From: Bog-473 sp035552395
GTDB lineage: Bacteria; Actinomycetota; Acidimicrobiia; Acidimicrobiales; RAAP-2
Direction: 5' to 3'
NCBI GenBank assembly: GCA_035552395.1
Contig: DASZLL010000106.1
Coordinates: forward strand, 1 to 64,000
Length of the DNA stretch: 64,000 nucleotides
Shown: one piece after another, positions 57,447 to 64,000 of the stretch
Layout: each line of letters opens with the position of its first letter
Position numbering within the stretch: position 1 is the first letter of the stretch
Made by a program: the position numbers and the translations under genes
The notes under the pieces: model-generated
Seen by the model: the letters and a program-made list of their open reading frames with translations, nothing else
Told to the model about the DNA's origin: nothing
Database searches by the model: none

Positions 57447-58382
57447 ATGGCCCACTCGTTCGAACACCTTCCTGTGCTGCGCGACGAGGTGGTGTCGCTG
57501 TTCGCTCCGGTGCCCCCTGGCGTGATCGTCGACGCGACGCTCGGCGGGGGCGGACACGCGGCGTCGCTGTTGGAGGCGTACCCCGAAGTGCGTGTCCTCG
57601 GCTTGGACCGGGACCCAGCCGCCCTCGAGGCAGCGGCCCGGCGACTTTCTACGTTCGGGGACCGGGTCACGTTGATCCGGTCCCCGTTCTCGGCCTTAGG
57701 TTCCGTCGTCGATGAGGCGGGGGCGGCGCCGCTGTCAGGCGTCCTCTTCGACCTCGGCGTCAGCTCACCCCAACTCGATCGGGCGGGCCGCGGTTTCTCG
57801 TACCGCGCCGACGGCCCGCTCGACATGCGGATGGATCCCGAGTCCGGCGTGACGGCGGCAGAGCTGGTCAACGGGCTGCCCGTGGACGCCCTGGCGCGGC
57901 TCTTCCGCGAGAACGGAGAGGGGCGGCTGTCCGGGCGGATCGCCCGCGCGGTCGTGCAGGCCCGGCCGTTGACCACCACGGGACAGCTCGCCGAAGTCGT
58001 GGCGGCCGCCGTGCCGCCCGCGGCGCGACGGAGGGGCCATCCGGCGCGCCGCGTCTTTCAGGCCCTGCGGATCGAGGTCAACGACGAGCAGAACGAGTTG
58101 CAGGCGGCACTCCCGGCCGCGCTCTCGGACCTGGCGGTGGGCGGGGTGCTCGCCGTCATCAGCTACCACTCGGGCGAAGACCGTTTCGTGAAGCAGACCT
58201 TCGCAGAGGCCGCGTCAGGTGGGTGCGTATGCCCGCCCGGGCTGCCCTGCGTGTGCGGTGCCGTCCCGCGTCACCGCCTGGTCTTCCGCGGCGCTCGCAA
58301 ACCCGCTGCGTCCGAGGTGGCCACCAACCGACGGGCCGAGGCCGCACGCTTGCGCGCCATCGTCCGCACGGACGAGGACTGA
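57447..58382 (+). CDS. rsmH: 16S rRNA (cytosine-1402-N4)-methyltransferase RsmH
   Basis: 311 residues, normal length. It methylates N4 of C1402 in 16S rRNA. N-terminal HSFEHLPVLRDEVV is the family start; SAM site VDATLGGGGHAASLL, LFDLGVSSPQLD, GFSYRADGPLDMRMD, ARRVFQALRIEVNDE and VISYHSGEDRFVK are all present. ATG 57447 has GAGGAG six bases upstream, inside the leader hairpin. The upstream frame is open back to 56772 but has no family residues. Its stop overlaps the next gene by one base (TGATG). Confidence 0.97.
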   Translation: MAHSFEHLPVLRDEVVSLFAPVPPGVIVDATLGGGGHAASLLEAYPEVRVLGLDRDPAALEAAARRLSTFGDRVTLIRSPFSALGSVVDEAGAAPLSGVLFDLGVSSPQLDRAGRGFSYRADGPLDMRMDPESGVTAAELVNGLPVDALARLFRENGEGRLSGRIARAVVQARPLTTTGQLAEVVAAAVPPAARRRGHPARRVFQALRIEVNDEQNELQAALPAALSDLAVGGVLAVISYHSGEDRFVKQTFAEAASGGCVCPPGLPCVCGAVPRHRLVFRGARKPAASEVATNRRAEAARLRAIVRTDED

Positions 58383-58882
58383 TGGCACCTCCTCCCGCCG
58401 CGACGGCCGCGCCCGCTCGGCGGCATGCCGGTGGCACGAGTCCCTCCCGGCGCTGGACGCCGCTGCGCGTCGTCCCCTCCCGGAAGGGGCAGCCCACACC
58501 CTCACGCCGGCTGCTGGGGAACCGGCGCCGGGTCCTCAACATCATGTCCGTCTCGATGATCGTCGCCGCCCTGCTGGCCGTCGTCGTCGCACAGGCGCTG
58601 CTGGCGAACGGACAGGTGCGTATGTCCACGTTGCAACATCAGCTCTCCCTCGAGCAGAGCACGCATCGCCAGGCTGAGCTCAGCGTGGCCGAACTCGAGA
58701 CCCCCGCGCGGATCGTCGGCGTGGCGTCGAGCCAGCTCGGCATGCTGCGTCCGTCCAACCTGACCGAGCTGCCGTACGTCTCGCTTTCGGTCCCCGTGCC
58801 GACGCCGAACGTCACACCTGCGCCGGCCGCTCCGCCGGCAACGTCGAACACCTCCACGACGACCGCGACGACGACACCATGA
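58382..58882 (+). CDS. ftsL: FtsL-like septum protein
   Basis: 166 residues. A basic Pro/Ala-rich cytoplasmic N-terminus of about 55 residues, one membrane helix IVAALLAVVVAQALLANG, then a heptad coiled coil MSTLQHQLSLEQSTHRQAELSVAELETPARI ending with a short VASSQLGM motif and a Pro/Thr-rich tail. Size, topology and position between rsmH and ftsI identify FtsL, part of the FtsQLB-FtsWI septal complex; sequence alone is poorly conserved. It overlaps rsmH by one base and ftsI by ATGA. Confidence 0.82.
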   Translation: MAPPPAATAAPARRHAGGTSPSRRWTPLRVVPSRKGQPTPSRRLLGNRRRVLNIMSVSMIVAALLAVVVAQALLANGQVRMSTLQHQLSLEQSTHRQAELSVAELETPARIVGVASSQLGMLRPSNLTELPYVSLSVPVPTPNVTPAPAAPPATSNTSTTTATTTP

Positions 58883-60915
58883 GCAGCACGACGCGGCATG
58901 AGCCTCGGCGCGCGCGCGCCAGTTCCGGTGGGACCCCCGTTGCGGGCGCGACGCGAACCCAGCCCCGTCCGCGGCCCGCGGCGCGGCCCTCCGGGCGTCC
59001 AGTTCGCTCCACTCGGACGGCGGCGCAGCCCCATCCGCAACGTCAGTCCCGGCCACAGCGACACCGGCAGCCAACGCGGTCGGGCCGCCCCACCAGCCGC
59101 GGCTGGCTCGGCGCCACGTTCCAGCGACGCGTCCGGATCGTCCGGATGATCCTCCTGGCCGCGATGCTGCTCCTCGTGGCCCGCCTGGTGGATGTCCAGG
59201 TGCTGCACTCGGGCTCCTACCAAGCGGCGGCGCGCGGGGAGTCGGCCATCACCGTGTCGTTGCCGTCGGTGCGCGGCGGGATCTACGCCCGCGACGGGTC
59301 GCCGCTCGCACTCTCCGTGCCGACCGACGACGTCGTGGCAGACGACTTTCAGATCACCCACCCGGTGCAGACGGCCAATGCGTTGGCGCCGATGCTGCAC
59401 GTGCCGGCAGCCACGCTTGCCGCGCAGCTGCACCAGCATTCGGGCTACGTGATCTTGGCCAAGCAGCTCCCCCAGTCCACCGGCGAGAGGATCACGGCCG
59501 ACGCCTTGCCCGGGATCACTCTGTTGGCCGACTCCAAGCGCGAGGTCCCGAACGGCAACCTGGCCGCGCCGGTCGTCGGGTTCACCAACGCGGCCGGGAA
59601 GGGGGCGGCGGGGCTCGAATACGGCGACAACCGCCTGCTTGCGGGCGCCGACGGCAAGGAGACCCTCATGCAGTCGCCGGGCGGCGTGACGCTGCCGCAG
59701 TCGCCGGTGAGCAACCTGATCGCGACGACGCCCGGTTCCGGTTTGGAGCTCACGCTCGACAGCCAGCTCCAGTACGAGTCCGAGCAGGCGCTGGCGAAGG
59801 CCATCGAGTCGTCCAACGCCGTCAGCGGCACCGCCATCGTCATGGACGTCAAGACGGGCCAGATCCTGTCGATGGCGAACCTCGACGCCACCCACCCCGC
59901 TGCCCTGGGTGCTGCGACTACGACGGCGAATCCGCCCGGTGGCGTCGTGCCGATCGGCCCGCACGACGCGGTCGACGAGGCACCAAGCAACTTGGCGGTG
60001 ACCCAGCTCTACGAGCCGGGCTCGGTGTTCAAGCTCGTGACGTTCTCCGCCGCGTTGCAGGAGGGGATCATCAACCCGAACTCTGTCTTCACCGTGCCGG
60101 ACCAGCTGAAGCTCGATGGCTCCACCTTCCACGACGCCGAGCCCCACCCGACCGAGTCCCTCACCGCGACGCAGATCCTGGCGCAGTCCTCCAACATCGG
60201 TACGTCGGAGATCGCGCAGGGCGTGGGGGAGCAGCGGCTGCTGAACCAGGTGAACTCCCTCGGCTTCGGGCAGAACACCGGGCTCGACTTCCCGGGCGAG
60301 TCGCCTGGCTTGCTGGCGACGCCGGCGCAATGGGAGCCGACCGACTACGTGTCGCTTCCCATCGGCCAGGTGGACGCAGTCAATGCGTTGCAGGTCCTCG
60401 ACGCCTACAACACCGTGGCCAACGGCGGCGTCTACGTCGCGCCAAAGCTCGTGCAAGCCACGATCAGCCCGTCCGGCACGATCACGAAGACAGCCGCTTC
60501 GGCGACCCACCAGGTCCTCTCCGCGTCGGTCAACTCCGAGGTCACCTCGATGCTCCAGCAGGTGGTCAACCAGGGCACGGGTACCAGCGCCGCCGTCCCC
60601 GGCTACACGGTCGCCGGCAAGACGGGGACCGCCCAGATCCCGACGCAGAACCAGGACTCCTACGTACCCGGCGCCTACATGGCTTCCTTCGTCGGGTTTG
60701 CTCCGGCGGCGAACCCCACCCTGTCGATCATCGTCGTGCTGAACCGGCCGACGCCCATCTTCGGCGGCACCGTGGCCGCACCGGTGTTCTCGCAGATCAT
60801 GAGCTACGCGCTCCATCGTTACGACATCCCGACCACCCCCGGAGCCCAGAGCACCACGACGCCACCGGGCAGTACGGCCACCAAGGCCAGCGACCAGGCC
60901 CAGGACATCACGTGA
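58879..60915 (+). CDS. ftsI: Peptidoglycan transpeptidase FtsI (PBP3, class B)
   Basis: 678 residues. A long basic, Arg/Pro-rich cytoplasmic tail (about 85 residues), one helix IVRMILLAAMLLLVARLVDVQ, then a dimerisation domain with GGIYARDGSPLALS. The transpeptidase domain has the active serine in EPGSVFK (S382-K385), S437-S438-N439 and K581-T-G-T. It cross-links septal peptidoglycan with FtsW. The final 35 residues are Thr/Ser-rich. The stop is followed by a 70-base gap before murE. The ATG start overlaps ftsL (ATGA). Confidence 0.96.
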   Translation: MSSTTRHEPRRARASSGGTPVAGATRTQPRPRPAARPSGRPVRSTRTAAQPHPQRQSRPQRHRQPTRSGRPTSRGWLGATFQRRVRIVRMILLAAMLLLVARLVDVQVLHSGSYQAAARGESAITVSLPSVRGGIYARDGSPLALSVPTDDVVADDFQITHPVQTANALAPMLHVPAATLAAQLHQHSGYVILAKQLPQSTGERITADALPGITLLADSKREVPNGNLAAPVVGFTNAAGKGAAGLEYGDNRLLAGADGKETLMQSPGGVTLPQSPVSNLIATTPGSGLELTLDSQLQYESEQALAKAIESSNAVSGTAIVMDVKTGQILSMANLDATHPAALGAATTTANPPGGVVPIGPHDAVDEAPSNLAVTQLYEPGSVFKLVTFSAALQEGIINPNSVFTVPDQLKLDGSTFHDAEPHPTESLTATQILAQSSNIGTSEIAQGVGEQRLLNQVNSLGFGQNTGLDFPGESPGLLATPAQWEPTDYVSLPIGQVDAVNALQVLDAYNTVANGGVYVAPKLVQATISPSGTITKTAASATHQVLSASVNSEVTSMLQQVVNQGTGTSAAVPGYTVAGKTGTAQIPTQNQDSYVPGAYMASFVGFAPAANPTLSIIVVLNRPTPIFGGTVAAPVFSQIMSYALHRYDIPTTPGAQSTTTPPGSTATKASDQAQDIT

Positions 60916-60985
60916 TCTGGTCGGACACGCCCATTGCGAGCGTGACGCAGGCACCCCCTCGGCATGCAACGCTGTCGGGTCGACG

Positions 60986-62593
60986 ATGCGAACCGTGCCG
61001 ATGAACCTCCTCTTCGACGACATCGAGGTGCTGGAAACGGTGGGCGATCCCTCCGCCGTCGAGGTCGGTGGCATCACCCACGACAGCCGCCGAGTCGTAC
61101 CGGGTGACCTCTTCTGCTGTGTACCGGGCCTCGTGAGTGACGGGCACGTCTACGCAACCGAGGCGGTCGAGCGCGGTGCGATCGGCGTGCTGTGCGAGCA
61201 CTTCATCCCCGAGTTGTTGCACCGTGACGTCACCCAGGCGCGCATCGCGCCCGGCACGATGCGTCCGGTGATGGCGCAACTGGCCGCGGCCTTCTACGGC
61301 TTTCCGGCGCGCGACCTCCTGATGGTCGGCGTCACCGGCACCAACGGCAAGACGACGGTCACTCAGCTGCTCGGGGATCTCCTCAGCGCGACCGGCCGTC
61401 CGACCAACGTCATGGGCACCCTGTCCGGCGCCCGGACCACACCCGAGGCCACCGAGGTCGAGCGCGTGCTGGCGGGCGTCCGCGACCGTCAGCAGTGGGA
61501 CGGACTTCGCCACGCGGTGGCGATGGAGGTCTCGAGTCACGCGCTCGTGCAGTCGAGGGTCGACACGATCCACTTTGACGTGGCCGTCTTCACCAACCTG
61601 AGCCACGACCATCTCGATTACCACGGCACCATGGAGGAGTACTTCGAGGCCAAGGCCAAGCTCTTCACGTCCAATCACGCGCTCCGAGGTGTGGCAAATG
61701 CAGACGACCCTTGGGGCCGCCGGTTGCTGGAACGGGCCCGCATCCCGATGGTGGGCGTGCACCGCGCCGATGCCGGGGACATGGTCCTCCGCCCCGGTCA
61801 CAGCGAGTTCACCTGGCGGGGCCACCGGGTCACGACGGTGCTGACCGGCGGGGTCAACGTGGACAACGCGCTCCTCGCGGCCGAGGCGGCGCTGGTGCTG
61901 GACCCCGATCTCCAGCCCGGCGAGATCGCCGCGGCCATGGCGCAGCTCCAGCCGGTCCCGGGCCGCCTCCAGGTCATCGCGGCCGCGCCGCCCCTGGAGG
62001 GAGCGCCGCAGCCGGTGGCGGCGACGGCGAAGAAGGCCGGCAAGGTCGCCCGCCCGCCCTTTACCGTTCTGGTCGACTACGCCCACACCCCCGCCGGCCT
62101 GGAGGTTGTGCTGGCCGAGGCGCGCCGGCTCGGCCCCGGGACGCCGGGTCGGGTGATCTCGGTCTTCGGGTGTGGCGGCAATCGTGACCGGGCCAAGCGG
62201 CCCGTGATGGGAGAGGTGGCCGCACGCGCCAGCGACCTCGCGTTCTTGACCTCGGACAACCCACGCGACGAGGACCCCGGTGCCATCATCGAAGAGGTGG
62301 TGGCGGGCGTGCCGGGTGGGAGGGAGAACCCTCGCCTCATCGTGGAAGCAGACCGGCGCATCGCCATCCGGCGTGCGCTCGATGCAGCCGGCCCGGCGGA
62401 CGTCGTGGTGATCGCCGGGAAGGGCCACGAGGCCTACCAGGAGATCGCCGGGCGCCAGCTGCCCTTCGACGATGCCGTCGAGGCGCGGGACGCGCTGTCA
62501 GCTCGCTTCACCTCGGGTCCGAGCACCTGGTTGGCGGCGACGGATGGCCCGAACGCGCTTCGGGCCTCCGACGGCGTGCGCGCGGACGGCTGA
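60986..62593 (+). CDS. murE: UDP-MurNAc-tripeptide ligase MurE
   Basis: 535 residues. The ATP motif TGTNGKTT is at 117-124; EVSSHALVQSRV, TNLSHDHLDYHG, VDYAHTPAGLE and FGCGGNRDRAKRP follow. The DNPR motif at 424-427 (TSDNPRDEDP) indicates the meso-diaminopimelate type. It adds the third residue of the stem peptide in the cytoplasm. A Lys/Ala-rich insertion (ATAKKAGKVARPP) lies before VDYAHTP. ATG 60986 is used; ATG 61001 is alternative. mraY follows after six bases; murF, which usually lies between them, is absent. Confidence 0.96.
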   Translation: MRTVPMNLLFDDIEVLETVGDPSAVEVGGITHDSRRVVPGDLFCCVPGLVSDGHVYATEAVERGAIGVLCEHFIPELLHRDVTQARIAPGTMRPVMAQLAAAFYGFPARDLLMVGVTGTNGKTTVTQLLGDLLSATGRPTNVMGTLSGARTTPEATEVERVLAGVRDRQQWDGLRHAVAMEVSSHALVQSRVDTIHFDVAVFTNLSHDHLDYHGTMEEYFEAKAKLFTSNHALRGVANADDPWGRRLLERARIPMVGVHRADAGDMVLRPGHSEFTWRGHRVTTVLTGGVNVDNALLAAEAALVLDPDLQPGEIAAAMAQLQPVPGRLQVIAAAPPLEGAPQPVAATAKKAGKVARPPFTVLVDYAHTPAGLEVVLAEARRLGPGTPGRVISVFGCGGNRDRAKRPVMGEVAARASDLAFLTSDNPRDEDPGAIIEEVVAGVPGGRENPRLIVEADRRIAIRRALDAAGPADVVVIAGKGHEAYQEIAGRQLPFDDAVEARDALSARFTSGPSTWLAATDGPNALRASDGVRADG

Positions 62594-62599
62594 GCGCAC

Positions 62600-63640
62600 G
62601 TGCTCGGTCTCCTCGTCTCGGGCAGCGTCGCGCTGTGGTGTGCGATCATCACCACGCCCTTCCTCATCCGCTACTTCCGCAACCGCCAGATCGGCCAGCA
62701 CATCCGCGAGGACGGGCCGGCCACGCACACCGCCAAGGCCGGAACGCCCACCATGGGCGGCATCGCCATCGTGGGCTCGCTGGTCTTCGGCTATGCCGTC
62801 GGGCACATCGGCACCGAGATTCGTTTCTCGCGTACCGGCTACCTGACGATCGGCGCGGTGGTGGCGTTCGGCCTCATCGGGTACATGGACGACTACATCA
62901 AGATCCACCACCGGCGCAGTCTCGGGCTCAACAAGCGGGCCAAATCGGGTGCGCAGCTCGTCTGTGCCCTCGCCTTCGCGATCCTGGCGGTGGATTGGGC
63001 GCACACGTCGACCGCGCTGTCCTTCACCCGGTCGGAGGCGATCGGGATCAACATGGGCTCGGTGCTCTGGGTGATCTTCGCCGTCCTTGTCATGGTCGGG
63101 TCGTCGAACGCGGTCAACATCACCGACGGGGTCGACGGGCTGGCGGCGGGCTCGGGGACGTTCTGTTTCGCCGTCCTGTCGATCATGGGCTACTGGATCT
63201 TCCGGCATTTCACCATCTACCACGTGCTCCCGGCGTCTGCGATCGATCTCTCCCTCGTCGCGGTCGCGCTCGCCGGCGCGTGCATCGGGTTCCTGTGGTG
63301 GAACGCCGCGCCCGCCAAGATCATCATGGGCGACACGGGATCGCTGGCCATCGGCGCAGGCCTTGCCGCGCTCTGCCTGCTGCTCAACCTCGAGCTCCTG
63401 CTGCTCGTCATCGGCGGGCTCTTCGTCATGGAAACGGTCTCGGTGATCATGCAGGTCATCAGCTTCCGCCTGTTCCACCGCCGCATCTTCCGGATGGCGC
63501 CGATCCACCACCACTTCGAACTGGCCGGCTGGCCCGAGACCACGGTGATCGTCCGCTTCTGGATCCTCGGCGGTCTGTTCTGCGCCTTGGGCCTCGGCAT
63601 CTTCTACGGCGACTTCCTCACGGTGGCGAAGTTCACGTGA
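62600..63640 (+). CDS. mraY: Phospho-MurNAc-pentapeptide transferase MraY
   Basis: 346 residues with ten membrane helices. It makes lipid I from UDP-MurNAc-pentapeptide and undecaprenyl phosphate. The polar signatures are intact: GTPTMGGIAI, GYMDDYIKI, NAVNITDGVDGLAAG (the active-site Asp), GFLWWNAAPAKIIMGDTGSLAIG and MAPIHHHFELAGW. The GTG start is six bases after murE. Its stop overlaps the following small ORF by GTGA. murD does not follow, contrary to the usual order. Confidence 0.97.
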   Translation: MLGLLVSGSVALWCAIITTPFLIRYFRNRQIGQHIREDGPATHTAKAGTPTMGGIAIVGSLVFGYAVGHIGTEIRFSRTGYLTIGAVVAFGLIGYMDDYIKIHHRRSLGLNKRAKSGAQLVCALAFAILAVDWAHTSTALSFTRSEAIGINMGSVLWVIFAVLVMVGSSNAVNITDGVDGLAAGSGTFCFAVLSIMGYWIFRHFTIYHVLPASAIDLSLVAVALAGACIGFLWWNAAPAKIIMGDTGSLAIGAGLAALCLLLNLELLLLVIGGLFVMETVSVIMQVISFRLFHRRIFRMAPIHHHFELAGWPETTVIVRFWILGGLFCALGLGIFYGDFLTVAKFT

Positions 63641-63801
63641 CGCGTCGCCGCTCGTTCCGCCGCGCGACCGGTGGCGCCGACGGTGCCTTCATCCGCCACT
63701 TCGGGCACGCGGTGGGGGAGAATTGGCGGATGCATCGGGTGTCGGACCGAGCAGTTGGGCGCGCGCGCTCCAGGGGCGGAGTTCGAAGGCGGCGCGCATG
63801 A
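63637..63801 (+). CDS. Small Arg-rich ORF (54 aa) between mraY and ftsW
   Basis: GTG 63637 overlaps the mraY stop as GTGA, and TGA 63799-63801 overlaps the ftsW start as ATGA. Both 4-base overlaps follow the translational coupling used across this genome, so translation is plausible. The product is strongly basic (about 17 Arg), with no recognisable domain; the first ten residues read VTRRRSFRRA. It may be a real micro-protein or only a coupling device. It contains a 9-bp inverted repeat (63690-63698 with 63724-63732). Confidence 0.45.
   Translation: MTRRRSFRRATGGADGAFIRHFGHAVGENWRMHRVSDRAVGRARSRGGVRRRRA
63690..63732 (+). repeat. 9-bp inverted repeat in the mraY-ftsW junction
   Basis: CATCCGCCA (63690-63698) and TGGCGGATG (63724-63732) are perfect complements with a 25-base loop. 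In RNA they would form a stem about 65 bases before the ftsW start. Confidence 0.55.
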
Positions 63802-64000
63802 GCCCAGCGGGCGCATCCACGACGCGACGCCCGGCTGCGGCGACGCGGACCGCGCCGGTACGACGTTCCTCTGCGGCCGCACGCCGCAGCGGGGCCGCGG
63901 AGAGCCGGAAGCTGCAGATCGCCGGTCGCTCAGTCTCGGTCTCGACGCTCTTGCTCGTCGACGTCGCCTTGCTGTGCGTCATCGGCCTCGTCATGGTGGG
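63798..64000 (+). CDS. ftsW: FtsW, N-terminal part (partial at window edge)
   Basis: 67 residues are visible from ATG 63798. A basic, Ala/Arg-rich cytoplasmic tail of about 48 residues is followed by the start of the first membrane helix, VSTLLLVDVALLCVIGLVMVG, which matches the FtsW/RodA/SpoVE beginning ('LL..v..L...GLVMV'). FtsW polymerises septal glycan strands with FtsI. Position after mraY supports this, although murD is expected in between. The remainder is outside the window. Confidence 0.8.
   Translation, partial: MSPAGASTTRRPAAATRTAPVRRSSAAARRSGAAESRKLQIAGRSVSVSTLLLVDVALLCVIGLVMV

Noticed and set aside
62635..63636. Upstream part of the frame that ends at 63801
   Set aside because: It is an out-of-frame shadow of mraY; only the part after GTG 63637 is considered.

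Overview
High-GC actinobacterial chromosome segment. The evidence is the cell-division/wall cluster mraZ-rsmH-ftsL-like-ftsI-murE-mraY-ftsW at the right end, GTG starts with GTGA/ATGA 4-base gene overlaps, TANNNT promoter boxes placed 6-7 bases before start codons (leaderless mRNAs), a mycothiol-type maleylpyruvate isomerase family protein, a relative of mycobacterial Rv2466c, an MptB-like polyprenol-phosphomannose mannosyltransferase, and a DUF3040 protein. The mixture suggests an uncultured Acidimicrobiia-like lineage, but this is inference and no rRNA marker is present. I found no tRNA, rRNA, CRISPR array or intact insertion sequence.

Layout. (1) 1-6 kb is a decayed stretch: a sulfatase C-terminus, a shattered alpha/beta-hydrolase-cyclase pseudogene, a BNR/sialidase-like secreted protein, a frameshifted YdeI-like gene, an intact hydrolase-cyclase paralogue and a GNAT. 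(2) 6-15 kb is metabolic: AhpD-like protein, methionine aminopeptidase, Rv2466c-like DsbA protein, SDR, M20 peptidase, SRPBCC, DUF2237, nitroreductase, nitronate monooxygenase-like protein, phosphotransferase. (3) 15-20 kb is a glycan locus: methyltransferase, two PIG-V-like membrane glycosyltransferases and a GT2-GtrA fusion; the three upstream regions share a palindromic box. (4) 20-30 kb looks catabolic: lipocalin-like unknown, ALDH, P450, ArsR-type regulator, sulfatase, two SDRs, EthD-like and SnoaL-like proteins. (5) 30-36 kb is a second envelope-glycan locus: MptB-like mannosyltransferase, UDP-sulfoquinovose synthase and a YfhO-like membrane protein. (6) 36-38.5 kb is egtB-egtD (ergothioneine). 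(7) 38.7-53 kb is mixed: DinB-like protein, ABC exporter with a PadR regulator, MsrA, a thioesterase with an in-frame amber codon, SDR, a second nitronate monooxygenase, an MFS-winged-helix fusion, a BadF remnant, DUF2254, CapA, LMW tyrosine phosphatase, acyl-CoA synthetase. (8) 53-64 kb holds LapA, DUF3040, ROK kinase, HNH and lipoate-ligase-like genes, a strong terminator, then the division/wall cluster.

Likely connections. Regions 3 and 5 supply mannosyl transfer, lipid-linked sugar flipping (GtrA) and sulfonated-sugar synthesis, and may build a sulfoquinovose-containing envelope glycan. Region 4 could remove sulfate from a substrate, then hydroxylate and oxidise it. The division cluster carries a five-box MraZ operator on its promoter and a long hairpin covering the rsmH ribosome-binding site; murF and murD are missing from their usual places and a 54-codon ORF sits between mraY and ftsW. 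Several remnants (cyclase, YdeI, BadF, thioesterase, two short C-termini) point to ongoing gene loss, although single-base lesions could also be assembly errors.
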